DNA of 64,000 nucleotides, taken from the NCBI GenBank assembly GCA_964626905.1, contig CAZVHA010000001.1, positions 496,001-560,000 of the forward strand, in the 5' to 3' direction. Source of the stretch: REEB52 sp964626905 (GTDB lineage Bacteria; Chlamydiota; Chlamydiia; Chlamydiales; SM23-39). A program made the position numbers and the translations under genes. This document shows, piece by piece, positions 51,872 through 63,748 of the stretch. Within the stretch, counting starts at the first letter, position 1. Each line of letters starts with the position of its first letter. Below the pieces are notes generated by a model, which did not search any database, had not been told where the DNA came from, and worked only from the letters and a program-made list of their open reading frames with translations.

Positions 51872-52201
51872 ATGAAAAAGAAAAAACCGATCGGGATCGC
51901 CCTCATTGTGATTGGTGCCCTGATGCTCATCTTTTCCCACTACATTGCAGAGCAAGTAATGGCGGGACAAATGCAAATCCGAGAGGGCCAGTCCCAAGTG
52001 GATAGGGCCAACTCTCTTTTTGGTGCCTCTAAGTACACAAAACCACTTGGCAAGACGTTTACAGGCGGCGCACAGAAAAAGATTGATGCGGGCCAAAGAG
52101 AGGTCGATCACTACGAGGCGATGTCAAACAACTTGAAGATCGCAGGTATTATTTTGATTGTGATTGGAGCGGGCGTCCTCTTCATCCCAACAAAAAGATA
52201 A
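51872..52201 (+). CDS. Small two-helix membrane protein
   Basis: 109 residues from the ATG at 51872 with GGAGG eight bases upstream. TM helices about 6-25 and 86-104, both rich in Ile/Gly, flank a helical hydrophilic region (QIREGQSQVDRANSLFGASKYTKPLGKTFTGGAQKKIDAGQREVDHYE). The family occurs in other bacteria as a small unknown; I cannot name it. The MITE at 52208 follows the stop by 6 bp. Confidence 0.65.
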   Translation: MKKKKPIGIALIVIGALMLIFSHYIAEQVMAGQMQIREGQSQVDRANSLFGASKYTKPLGKTFTGGAQKKIDAGQREVDHYEAMSNNLKIAGIILIVIGAGVLFIPTKR

Positions 52202-52207
52202 CCTTAA

Positions 52208-52372
52208 GGGCTCGTAAAGGAACAAGTTCCCAATCTTAAACTGCGCGAAAGCTCTCAATAAATCGACGATCGCACCTCATCCCATATGCATCCAATATGG
52301 GGTGAGGTGCGATCGTCGATTTTTGAGGCTTTGGCCGCAGTTTAAGATTGGGAACTTGTTCCTTTACGAGCC

Positions 52373-52373
<1 letters not shown>
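52208..52373. mobile_element. Palindromic MITE, family A copy 2
   Basis: 166 bp. Outer arms of about 37-39 bp are perfect, beginning GGGCTCGTAAAGGAACAA; an inner 27-bp perfect stem closes on GCATCC. TAA duplications flank it (52205-52207, 52374-52376). The first 15 or so bases match the element at 24286-24450. The right end supplies the G of the ftsH TAG stop; before insertion the stop would have been TAA. Confidence 0.88.
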
Positions 52374-55114
<2,741 letters not shown>

Positions 55115-55299
55115 AAACGACTTGCTCTCTTTAATTTATAAATTCATCCAAACGGGTCAATTAAACCACTTTTTCCCGTTTTAGTAAAGGGCTAGCGCAA
55201 GGCTAGGTTGGAAATGCCCTGGAATTGTCCTCATAGCAAAATGGGAATAAAAAGTCTTTGACATATCTCTATTTTACTGATGTTGAATCGATTGGGTTT

Positions 55300-56196
55300 T
55301 TAAAAATCGATCCAGACCGTGCCGTTATCCACCCAAATTTTTTTTGATGAGGTATTCAAAGTTTTAGATTTCCCCCCATTGTTGATCCATTTTAGGAGGG
55401 TTTCGAGCTGATCGCGGTTGAGGGTGGGGATGAGGTGCAAGAGGAGGTGTCTCTGTTCGATTGGATCATATCCGTTAAGGTTCACGAGGGTTCCCCAGGG
55501 GCCTGTTTGAATGGGGATTTTTTCGATCTGTCTGTCAAGGAATTTTTTGAGTTCAAAAGCCCTCTCAGAGAGGAGGGCGAGATTGTCCTGTACCTGTTTG
55601 CCAAATGTTTCATTTAAATAGGGGAAGAGTTGCAATCGCATTCGGGCGCGCAAATAACGGGGATCCTCATTGGAGGGGTCGATGAAAAAAGGGAGCCCCC
55701 TCTCCTCTAAGAAGGAGAGGATTTCGCTCTTTTTCACTTTTAGAAGGGGGCGCCAAAGGGGCATTCCGAAGGCTATGGACACTTCATCCATCCCTCCTAA
55801 ATGGGCGAGATGGGCCCCTTCGAAGAGGCGTTTGATGGCAGTCTCGGCCAAGTCATTCGCCTGATGGGCCAGAAGGAGTGCTGCATGCGAGGAGAAAATG
55901 CTCGAGAAGAAGGAGAACCGTTTTTTTCTCGCTTCATCTTCCCCTTTTTTTTCACATTCTAGGCGGGTGCAAAAAAACGGACAGCCGAGGTTTTCAGCCT
56001 CTTTTTCGATTGATTGGGCCTCTTCTTTGCTCTCATTGCGCCAGCCGTGATCGACGTGGGCGATGTGGGGCTTGACGCCGCATTCTAACAGAGCGTAGAG
56101 GAGCGCCTTAGAGTCGGGGCCACCGGAATAGGCGAGCAAAAGGGGCTTTTCCCGATCCCAATGGACGCGAAGAAATGCATTTGTTACACTCGTCAC
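55300..56196 (-). CDS. tilS: tRNA(Ile)-lysidine synthase
   Basis: 298 residues from a GTG at 56196; an ATG at 56226 would overlap lptF. Adds lysine to C34 of tRNA-Ile2. PP-loop AYSGGPDSKALL, HVDHGWRNES, and AHQANDLAETAIKRL. Without the long C-terminal domain of E. coli TilS. Divergent from lptF, whose likely ATG lies at the next base. Confidence 0.93.
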   Translation of the reverse strand: MTSVTNAFLRVHWDREKPLLLAYSGGPDSKALLYALLECGVKPHIAHVDHGWRNESKEEAQSIEKEAENLGCPFFCTRLECEKKGEDEARKKRFSFFSSIFSSHAALLLAHQANDLAETAIKRLFEGAHLAHLGGMDEVSIAFGMPLWRPLLKVKKSEILSFLEERGLPFFIDPSNEDPRYLRARMRLQLFPYLNETFGKQVQDNLALLSERAFELKKFLDRQIEKIPIQTGPWGTLVNLNGYDPIEQRHLLLHLIPTLNRDQLETLLKWINNGGKSKTLNTSSKKIWVDNGTVWIDF

Positions 56197-57258
56197 ATGT
56201 CGGTTTTGTGGCGCTACACTTTGCACAGTTATTCCCGCGTTTTTTTGCTCTCAACTCTGACGTTTATTGCCGTCTTGATCATTGCCCGTTTCAAGGAGAT
56301 TGCCCGTTTCACGGCTCTCACGGGGGATTTTGCCACGACGGGACTGTTCATACTCTACCATATTCCTGCGATTTTGCCGATTGCAATTCCCATTTCGGCC
56401 CTCATCGCCTCATTTTTGCTCTTTCAAAAAATGAGTAGGTCTTCAGAGCTCACCGCTCTTCGGGCATCGGGACTCAGCTTAAGGAGGATCCTCCTCCCCC
56501 TCCTTTCTCTATCGCTCCTTCTTTCGGCCGTCCATTTTTCTCTTTGTGCTGAGATTGCTCCCTACTGCCGAAGGGAGGGAAAGACGATGATCTACCATGC
56601 GACCTCCTCCAATCCGTTGCTACTGCTTCAAAGGCAAAAGCTGGTCAAACTGAAAGATGCTTTTTTGCAGATGGAAGCTAAAGGCGATGAGGCGATTCAG
56701 GATCTTACACTCATTGTCCCGAATGAAAGTTCAGAGCGGTTGAGTCTTTTATCGGCTAAAAGACTCTGGATCGAAAAGGGGGAGCTCGTGGGCAAGGATT
56801 TGGCGATCATCTCCTATTTTCCTCAAGAGGAGGGCTTTGACACTTTGATGATTGAAAATCAAAAGCTCATGAGGACATCGGCCCCCCTACTTTCGACTGC
56901 GCTTAAGAAAAACCGGCCCCGTCTCGACATCAATGCGCTCAGTTTAAAAATGCTCCGCCTCCACGCCAAGCCAAAACAGGCCCACATTGAGATTTTAAGG
57001 CGCCTCTCTTTATCTCTTGCGGTCTTTAGTTTTACTCTTCTCGGGTGCACTTTTGGAATTGAGCAAGGGAGAACTCCAACGAAGAAAAATGGAATTTTCG
57101 CCCTCCTTCTAACCCTCACTGTCCTTATGAGCTATCTTCTTGGCAAAGAGCTGAAGGAGACTCCCCTTCTTGCGGAGCTCGCTTTTCTTTTGCCCCACCC
57201 TTTTATTTGGCTCTCCTCGTCCATCCACTTATTCCGCATCGCGAAAGGAACAGCGTAG
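56197..57258 (+). CDS. lptF: LPS export permease LptF
   Basis: 353 residues from the ATG at 56197 (MSVLWRYTLHSYSRVFLLSTLTF); an upstream in-frame ATG at 56161 exists. YjgP/YjgQ family: three N-terminal TM helices, a periplasmic beta domain (about 130-260), three C-terminal TM helices. PISALIASFLLFQKMSRSSELTALRASGLSLRRIL is the coupling helix for LptB. With LptG it extracts LPS from the inner membrane. Confidence 0.9.
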   Translation: MSVLWRYTLHSYSRVFLLSTLTFIAVLIIARFKEIARFTALTGDFATTGLFILYHIPAILPIAIPISALIASFLLFQKMSRSSELTALRASGLSLRRILLPLLSLSLLLSAVHFSLCAEIAPYCRREGKTMIYHATSSNPLLLLQRQKLVKLKDAFLQMEAKGDEAIQDLTLIVPNESSERLSLLSAKRLWIEKGELVGKDLAIISYFPQEEGFDTLMIENQKLMRTSAPLLSTALKKNRPRLDINALSLKMLRLHAKPKQAHIEILRRLSLSLAVFSFTLLGCTFGIEQGRTPTKKNGIFALLLTLTVLMSYLLGKELKETPLLAELAFLLPHPFIWLSSSIHLFRIAKGTA

Positions 57259-57288
57259 AAAGCGGAAGCCTGCTATCCTTGCTGATGC

Positions 57289-58332
57289 ATGCAACTTTGG
57301 CAAAAGCACTTCATCCTAAAACTGCTGAGAACCTTTCTCTTATTTTTCAGCTTTCTTTTTGCTATTTACGTGATTGTCGATCTTTCTGCCCATGGGATCC
57401 GGTTTTTCTCGAAGGCAACGCTCTTGGAAATTGCCCTGTTTTATCTCCATTCGCTCTCCTCTCTTTTGGATCTATTTCTCACACTCACCTTTCTTTTGGC
57501 CGTTTTGAGGGTATTGATTGATCTGAATTCGCATGGGGAGCTCGTAGCACTGCAAATGGCGGGGATTTCGAAAAAAAGACTTCTGTTTCCCTTTTTTGGC
57601 TTTGCTTTTTTTCTTGCGAGTATCAGTTACGCCAACGGCGAGTGGATAGCCCCTCGTGCAGGGCAATTTTCGAGCGGTTTTAAAACGGCGTACAAGGCAA
57701 AAAAGAGGGCAAAATTGGCCAAGCTCCATACGATTTCTCTCGAAGACAAAACAGAACTCATCGCCCGCGAGATCGATCTCAATGAGAGAGCGCTCTTCGA
57801 TGTCTATTGGATCCGATCTCAAGATGACATCTGGCATATGAAGTCGCTGAATCTCGATACGCTTGAGGGCAAATTTGTGAACCATTTGGTGAGGACGAAG
57901 GTGAACCTGTTTGGCAAATCGGAGAGTTTTGAGGCGCTTCGGTTTACAGACCTTCCTTGGAAAGAAGAATCATTATTTGATCGATTTATCCCCTATGAGA
58001 ATCGGCCGATTTCCACTTTGATTAAACAAGCTTTAAGTCGGAGGGGCGATGCGAGAATTGTATTTTCGCATCTTTATCACAAGCTCCTTTCCCCCCTCAT
58101 TCCTTTTCTCGTTCTCATTGCGCTTGCGCCGATTGCGATGCATTACAGTCGAAATAAGCCCATTTTTCTCATCACAGCGCTATCGATTTTTGCCCTCATT
58201 GCCTTTAAAACAATCATCGACGGGATGCTTATTCTGGGAGAGAACCTGGTGCTCCCCTCCTACATCGCTCTATTTGCGCCGATGATCGCCGTTTTGAGTG
58301 TGACAGCGCCCTCCTTTGTGAGGATGCGATGA
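57289..58332 (+). CDS. lptG: LPS export permease LptG
   Basis: 347 residues. Same fold as LptF; coupling helix FLLAVLRVLIDLNSHGELVALQMAGISKKRLL. Positioned 30 bp after lptF, overlapping the next gene by ATGA. Order lptF-lptG-tilS-ftsH is as in Chlamydia. Confidence 0.9.
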   Translation: MQLWQKHFILKLLRTFLLFFSFLFAIYVIVDLSAHGIRFFSKATLLEIALFYLHSLSSLLDLFLTLTFLLAVLRVLIDLNSHGELVALQMAGISKKRLLFPFFGFAFFLASISYANGEWIAPRAGQFSSGFKTAYKAKKRAKLAKLHTISLEDKTELIAREIDLNERALFDVYWIRSQDDIWHMKSLNLDTLEGKFVNHLVRTKVNLFGKSESFEALRFTDLPWKEESLFDRFIPYENRPISTLIKQALSRRGDARIVFSHLYHKLLSPLIPFLVLIALAPIAMHYSRNKPIFLITALSIFALIAFKTIIDGMLILGENLVLPSYIALFAPMIAVLSVTAPSFVRMR

Positions 58333-59174
58333 TTGTTTTGCGCCTTTTTCTTTTTTTGGCTCTTGTTTTGCCTCTCCCCCTCTTTTTTAAAAGGGATTTT
58401 AGATTGCCGCCGATCCACGCATGGCTCCCGAAAAATCCCAAGTGGGAAATGCCGCTGCCGAACGAAGAGATTTTGAAAATTTTAACGGCTCCATTTACCT
58501 ACTATACAAAAGGCAATCAAACTCTTGTCTTTGAGAGCGCAGATAAGAATTACGTGCTCAAGCTCTTTCGATATAAACGATCGATTTTTCCCCTGATGCA
58601 TGTGCTGAAAAATTTCTACAAAAGAAGCCCGAGAATCGATTTTGAGGCGAAGGTGAAAAAGACCTTTAACGCCGCCCATATTGCCTGCAATGAGGGGGCT
58701 GCATTTACGGGCGTTCTCTATTGCCATCTCAACATGAGCAAAGATGTTTTGCCCATAGCACACCTTCAAGTGGATGGGAAAAACTATGATCTGCCCCTCG
58801 ACATGCACCGGTTTGTGCTGCAAAAAAAGGGGGTGACGCTCAAAGAGGCCTTTTTCTCTGCGAGAAATAACCCGGAAAAGATGCATGAATTGATTGAATC
58901 CTTCCTCGATCTCCTGATCCAGCGCACTTCTCAAAATATCCAAAATTCAGATCCGAATTTGGGACTCAATTTTGGATTTTTAGGGACGCGGGCGATGGAA
59001 ATTGATTTTGGCAATTATCAAAAGGTAAACGCTGATCCTCAAAGACAAAAAGAGGAGATTTTTCTTTTCTTGTCGAGTTTAGAGCGCTGGATTGCAAAGC
59101 GGATGCCAGAATATACAAATTTCATAACAGAATTGCGAAGAAACAGAGAAATCCACTACAATCCGGCAGAATGA
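58329..59174 (+). CDS. Kinase-fold-like protein coupled to lptFG and M32 peptidase
   Basis: 281 residues, short N-terminal hydrophobic stretch (about 4-20). Elements reminiscent of a protein/LPS kinase: GNQTLVFESADKNYVLKLFR (62-81; Lys78 as beta-3 lysine), a helix, and NLGLNFGFLGTRAMEIDFGNYQK (210-232; DFG at 226-228). The usual HRD is not evident. A pseudokinase or LPS-core kinase-like enzyme is possible. ATGA overlaps on both sides put it in the lptF-lptG transcript. Confidence 0.55.
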   Translation: MIVLRLFLFLALVLPLPLFFKRDFRLPPIHAWLPKNPKWEMPLPNEEILKILTAPFTYYTKGNQTLVFESADKNYVLKLFRYKRSIFPLMHVLKNFYKRSPRIDFEAKVKKTFNAAHIACNEGAAFTGVLYCHLNMSKDVLPIAHLQVDGKNYDLPLDMHRFVLQKKGVTLKEAFFSARNNPEKMHELIESFLDLLIQRTSQNIQNSDPNLGLNFGFLGTRAMEIDFGNYQKVNADPQRQKEEIFLFLSSLERWIAKRMPEYTNFITELRRNREIHYNPAE

Positions 59175-60691
59175 AGCCGCCGAAACACTTCACAGCTCTG
59201 CGCGAACTTTCTACCGAGATTCAACAACTGCAATCCATTTTAACCCTTTTGTATTGGGATCAAGAGACCCACATGCCTCCGGGTGGCAATGTCCCGAGAG
59301 CAGAGCAAGTGGGGCTTCTCCATTCTATTATCCACGAGAAGAAGACGGGCCAAAAATTTAAGCTCCATTTAGAAAAACTGGTCAGCCTTTCGAGCAGCAA
59401 GGTGAAGGTGAAGAACCTTTCGATGCAGCAAAAAGTGATGGTGCGCGAGTGGGAAAAAGATTTTCGGCGCCACACGAAACTCCCAACCGATTTTGTGAAA
59501 GAATTTTCCCAAGTGAGTGCGGAAGCAGTTCCGATCTGGGCAAATGCGAAAAAGGGGGACGATTTTAAGATGTTCGCCCCATTTTTGAGCAAAATCGTCT
59601 CGCTCGTGAGACAAAAAGCAGAGTTTTTTGGGTTCGAAGAGCACCCCTACGACGCCCTTTTGCAAACCTATGAACCTTGCATGAGCGCAAAAAAAGTGGG
59701 AGTGATTTTTGAGGGGCTCCAAAAAGAGCTCGTCTCCCTTTTAAACAAAATCAAAGGGGCAAAAGCGGTGGATAACCGCTTTCTTCACCACAAAGTGGGC
59801 GAGGCAAAACAAAAAGAGATCGGCGATTTGACCCTTTCGATATTGCCCATCGAGCCCACCTACACCCGGCTCGATCTTTCAAATCACCCTTTTTCGCTGG
59901 CCCTTCACCCACACGATAGCCGGATTACGACCCGGATTTTGCCGAATCATTTCCTCAGCAACATTTTTTCCATTCTGCACGAATCGGGCCATTCTCTTTA
60001 CGAGATGGGACTTTCGCTAGAGACTTGGGGCACTCCCCTCTCTGAGCCAGTCTCCCTCAGCGTTCATGAGAGCCAGTCGCGGTGGTGGGAATGTTTTATC
60101 GGCAGAAGTTTTCCCTTTTGGAAATTTTTCTACCCTAAACTGCAAAAAAAGCTCCCCTCTCTTCTGAAGGGTGTCCCCCTCGAGCGCTTCTATAGGTCCG
60201 CCAATAGAGTTACCCCCACACTCATTCGCGTTGAGGCGGACGAGGTGACCTACTGTCTCCATGTCATTTTGCGCTTTGAACTTGAAAAAGAGCTAATTAC
60301 CGGAAAACTCAACGTGCACGATCTGCCAGATGCCTGGAGAGCCAAGATGAAAGAGCTTTTAGGCGTTGAGCCTAAGAGTGATCGAGAAGGATGTTTACAA
60401 GACATCCATTGGGCTCTTGGAGATTTTGGCTATTTTCCGACCTATGCTCTCGGCAATCTTCTCGCCGCTAACCTCTTTGCCGCATTTGCCAAGCAGCACG
60501 CCGATTGGGAAAAGAGAGTAGAGGAGGGAGATTTTGTTTTCATCAAAGAGTGGCTGAAGGAAAACGTCCACCAGTGGGGCCGCACTTATAACCTCGAAGA
60601 GCTGGCGAAAAAAGTGGGGAAAAAGCCCTTTAGCGAGACACCCTTTTGCTCCCACCTCAAGAAAAAATACGAGGGGCTCTACTTGCGGTGA
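59171..60691 (+). CDS. Carboxypeptidase Taq-type (M32) metallopeptidase
   Basis: 506 residues, M32 length. HEXXH in SILHESGHSLYEMG (about 275), followed by the DxRxT-type SRxTTRILPNHFLSN region and the later HESQSRWWECFIGRS and RVEADEVTYCLHVILRFELEKELI, all M32 hallmarks. Removes C-terminal residues in the cytoplasm. Overlaps the previous gene by 4 bp. Confidence 0.93.
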   Translation: MKPPKHFTALRELSTEIQQLQSILTLLYWDQETHMPPGGNVPRAEQVGLLHSIIHEKKTGQKFKLHLEKLVSLSSSKVKVKNLSMQQKVMVREWEKDFRRHTKLPTDFVKEFSQVSAEAVPIWANAKKGDDFKMFAPFLSKIVSLVRQKAEFFGFEEHPYDALLQTYEPCMSAKKVGVIFEGLQKELVSLLNKIKGAKAVDNRFLHHKVGEAKQKEIGDLTLSILPIEPTYTRLDLSNHPFSLALHPHDSRITTRILPNHFLSNIFSILHESGHSLYEMGLSLETWGTPLSEPVSLSVHESQSRWWECFIGRSFPFWKFFYPKLQKKLPSLLKGVPLERFYRSANRVTPTLIRVEADEVTYCLHVILRFELEKELITGKLNVHDLPDAWRAKMKELLGVEPKSDREGCLQDIHWALGDFGYFPTYALGNLLAANLFAAFAKQHADWEKRVEEGDFVFIKEWLKENVHQWGRTYNLEELAKKVGKKPFSETPFCSHLKKKYEGLYLR

Positions 60692-61146
60692 GCAAGGCGA
60701 AAGGCGCGCCTTTTTTCCGCTGCGTGAAAGCGGGTGATCTGCTCTTCTGTTTCGGGGATGACCGGTAAGATTTCGACCGGTTTCAATTCATCATCCATTG
60801 CGACAAAGGTGAAATAGGCAGATAAGATGTCCTTATGTTCAAGCGTCCGAAAATCTTCGGCAATGACTTTGACCCCAACTTCCAAGGAGGTGCGCCAGGC
60901 TCGGTTGACAGATGCCTTGCAGACGAGGATGTCGCCGTGATGGGCTGGGTTGAGAAACCGGACCGAATCGATCCCCAAAGTGACGCAGACGCGCCCGCTA
61001 TGTCTTTTCGCGACAATCGCTGCCAAATTGTCGACCACCTGCATCAGCTTCCCCCCAAAAAGGGTGCCATGCGGGTTTAGATCGTTCGGAAAGACTTCGA
61101 CCACTTGGTCGACAATCGCAGAAGCTGATACGGTTTTCCCTTCCAT
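60679..61146 (-). CDS. Acyl-CoA thioesterase (hotdog fold)
   Basis: 155 residues. FPNDLNPHGTLFGGKLMQVVDNLAAIVAKRHSG is the YciA/BACH-type hotdog signature; the Asp (QVVDNLAA) is the likely catalytic residue. Hydrolyses acyl-CoA. Convergent to the M32 gene with a 13-bp overlap. Confidence 0.88.
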   Translation of the reverse strand: MEGKTVSASAIVDQVVEVFPNDLNPHGTLFGGKLMQVVDNLAAIVAKRHSGRVCVTLGIDSVRFLNPAHHGDILVCKASVNRAWRTSLEVGVKVIAEDFRTLEHKDILSAYFTFVAMDDELKPVEILPVIPETEEQITRFHAAEKRRAFRLAHRK

Positions 61147-61191
61147 CGTAGTTTCCCCATAACAGAAAAACCTAATAAAAGGGAATAAAGA

Positions 61192-61587
61192 TTAACGTTT
61201 AGAGAATTGGAAGCGCTTACGGGCCCCTTTGCGGCCATACTTTTTGCGCTCTTTTTTGCGTGGATCTCGGGTCAAGTAGCCCAAGTCTTTGAGGCTACTT
61301 CGAATCGCATCATCTTCTTGGACAAGGGCTCTGCTAATGCCGAGACGGGTCGCCATCGCTTGTGCTTCAAGGCCCCCTCCCTTCACGCGGATGATCAGGT
61401 CCACTTTTTCTGGATTCGAGAACTTTTGGAGCGGAGCCATGACCATCTCTCTTTGGAGTGGCAAAGGAAAATGCTGCTCAAATTTGCGTCCATTGACATC
61501 GATTTTGCCAGATCCTTTCCTGAGCCTCACTGCCGATACGGCGGTCTTTCTGCGGCCAATTCCAATTGTCTCTTCTTGTTTTGCCAT
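61192..61587 (-). CDS. rpsI: 30S ribosomal protein S9
   Basis: 131 residues. Starts GIGRRKTAVSAVRLRKGSG and ends in the KYGRKGARKRFQFSKR tail that reaches the P site. Coupled to rplM 13 bp upstream. Confidence 0.98.
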   Translation of the reverse strand: MAKQEETIGIGRRKTAVSAVRLRKGSGKIDVNGRKFEQHFPLPLQREMVMAPLQKFSNPEKVDLIIRVKGGGLEAQAMATRLGISRALVQEDDAIRSSLKDLGYLTRDPRKKERKKYGRKGARKRFQFSKR

Positions 61588-61600
61588 GATCCGTCTTCCT

Positions 61601-62047
61601 TTAAATGTTCACTGGGATGGGTTGTTGGGCAGGCAAATCGTGATTTGCCCCTTTGAAAATGCGCAGTTTTTTCACCTGCTGACCTCCGAGGCGAGTCTTC
61701 GGCATCATCCCCTTGATTGCCCTTTCCAGGACATACTCGGGGTTTCTCGCAATCATCGTCGAATAGGGGGTCTCTCTCATCCCTCCAATAAATCCGGTGT
61801 ACTTGCGGTAGATTTTTCGGGCCCGCTTCATCCCGGTGACGCGCACTTTTTCGGCGTTGATGATCACGACGCCATCGCCGCAATCGACGTGGGGGGTGTA
61901 GTCGGGGCGGTGCTTGCCGCGGAGGATTTTAGCCACTTCAGCGGCAAATCGACCCAGGGTTTTCCCTGAGGCGTCAAAGAGATACCACTTCCGGGTATCG
62001 AGGGCCTCTTTTTTCGTGAGGAGGGGGGTTTTGTGCTTCTGGTTCAT
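61601..62047 (-). CDS. rplM: 50S ribosomal protein L13
   Basis: 148 residues. KWYLFDASGKTLGRFAAEVAKILRGKHRPDYTPHVDCGDGVVIINAEKV is typical; first gene of rplM-rpsI. Confidence 0.98.
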   Translation of the reverse strand: MNQKHKTPLLTKKEALDTRKWYLFDASGKTLGRFAAEVAKILRGKHRPDYTPHVDCGDGVVIINAEKVRVTGMKRARKIYRKYTGFIGGMRETPYSTMIARNPEYVLERAIKGMMPKTRLGGQQVKKLRIFKGANHDLPAQQPIPVNI

Positions 62048-62163
62048 GTTTACTTATCTATCCTAAAATATTGAAAACGAGATCATACCTGGCTGTTTGA
62101 TTTTTTGCAAAGGGGTTTTTTTCCTTTGGAAAAGAGGGCCATTTGAGCTAGTATGGAACGCTT

Positions 62164-63546
62164 ATGGAAGAGCCAAAGACCTATTTTATTCGCACCTATG
62201 GGTGCCAGATGAATGAGCTCGATACGGAGATCATGGCGGGGCAGCTGCAAAAAAAGGGGCTACTCCCCTCTCCCGATGAGGAGAGCGCCGACCTCCTTAT
62301 TTTTAATACCTGCTCCATTCGCGATTTAGCGGAGCGCAAAGTGATGGGCAAACTGGGCCGGATGGGGAGGGGTCAAAAAAAGAATAAGATCATCGGGGTC
62401 ACTGGATGTATGGCTATGGCCAAAAAGGACTCCCTTTTCCGCAAATTTCCCCATCTCGACTTTATCGTTGGGACCAATAATATCACCGACCTCGGCCCTG
62501 TTTTAGATGAGGTGCTCTACACGAAGCGGCAGATCTATAAGACGGATGAGCGATTCGAGGAAAATTTAGACTATTTGGTGGCCAAAAGGGACAATCCGAT
62601 CAAGGCCTTTGTCTCGATCATTCGGGGCTGCGACAAATTTTGCACCTACTGCGTCGTCCCCTACACCCGCGGCTCTGAGGTCTCAAGGCCCCCCGAGAGT
62701 GTCGTCGAAGAGTGCAAAAAACTGGTAGATCAGGGGTATAAGGAGATCACTCTCCTCGGGCAAAATGTGAATAGCTATGGCAAAGACCGGCCCGAGTGGA
62801 ACTGTCTTTTCCACGATCTTCTCTACAAACTCGATAAGATTCCGGGCATGGAGCGGATCCGCTTCATGACTTCCCACCCGATTGACATCACTCAAGAGCT
62901 GATGGAGGCCATTCGCGACCTTCCCTCGCTTTGCGAATTCGTCCATTTCCCGCTCCAAGCGGGGTCGAGTCGCATCTTGAAAAAGATGCACCGGATCTAC
63001 ACCAAAGAGCAATATTTTGAAAAAGTGGACCTTTTGCGAAAAATTGTCCCCGACGTCTCTTTGGGAACAGACATCATCGTCGGCTTTCCGACCGAGACCG
63101 AAAGCGAATTCCAAGAAACAGTTGACGCCCTGCGCCAAATCCGCTACTCGCTCGCCTTTATTTTCGCCTACAGCGCGCGCAAAGGGACCCCCGCCATGCG
63201 CTGGAAAGACGATGTCCCTGAAGAGGTCAAGCTCGATCGGCTCCAAAGGCTGATGGCGCTGCAAGACGAGATCGGCAATGAAGAGCGGGCCCTCATGCTC
63301 GGCAACACCTACGAGGTGCTCGTCGAAAGATTCAACAAAGATGGGAAAATGCTCAAAGGGCGCACCCGCTGCTGGAAAAAGGTGATTTTTGAAGGGGATG
63401 CCAGCCTCATCGGCACCCTCCAGCAGGTCAAAGTACACAGCTTTAGCCACGAGACGCTCATCGGCGATCTCGAAAAAACAAAAAACACCCTAAAAGTTAT
63501 ACCGAGAGGGATTCAAAAATCGGAGTATGCCAAGGAGGCGCCCTGA
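62164..63546 (+). CDS. miaB: tRNA-2-methylthio-N6-dimethylallyladenosine synthase MiaB
   Basis: 460 residues. Two iron-sulphur clusters: N-terminal Cys in TYGCQMNELD, NTCSIRD and GCMA; radical-SAM GCDKFCTYCVVPYTRG. TRAM domain at the C-terminus (about 385-440). Adds methylthio to i6A37 of tRNAs. Its TGA begins the inverted repeat that follows. Confidence 0.95.
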   Translation: MEEPKTYFIRTYGCQMNELDTEIMAGQLQKKGLLPSPDEESADLLIFNTCSIRDLAERKVMGKLGRMGRGQKKNKIIGVTGCMAMAKKDSLFRKFPHLDFIVGTNNITDLGPVLDEVLYTKRQIYKTDERFEENLDYLVAKRDNPIKAFVSIIRGCDKFCTYCVVPYTRGSEVSRPPESVVEECKKLVDQGYKEITLLGQNVNSYGKDRPEWNCLFHDLLYKLDKIPGMERIRFMTSHPIDITQELMEAIRDLPSLCEFVHFPLQAGSSRILKKMHRIYTKEQYFEKVDLLRKIVPDVSLGTDIIVGFPTETESEFQETVDALRQIRYSLAFIFAYSARKGTPAMRWKDDVPEEVKLDRLQRLMALQDEIGNEERALMLGNTYEVLVERFNKDGKMLKGRTRCWKKVIFEGDASLIGTLQQVKVHSFSHETLIGDLEKTKNTLKVIPRGIQKSEYAKEAP

Positions 63547-63670
63547 ATTTGAATCAAGCTCTGCTGTCGCCGAAGGCCCTCCGGGGTCCCCGAAAACGCA
63601 TCGTTTTTGGGGTGAGGCCGTTGCAACCCAACTTGAATAAGCTTAAGTGATGCAGGCGGATTCAAATTCA
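63544..63670. repeat. Inverted-repeat element after miaB
   Basis: Outer arms TGAATTTGAATC (63544-63555) and GATTCAAATTCA (63659-63670) are perfectly complementary, with an inner imperfect stem around CCCCGAAAACG / CGTTTTTGGGG. Possible terminator or MITE; no target duplication seen. Confidence 0.5.
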
Positions 63671-63748
63671 GTGGCTGTCCGACGCCGGCAGAACCGATTC
63701 TTGAATCACGAGCGGTATATATAAGCTGCTCGTTTTTCAATATTTTAT

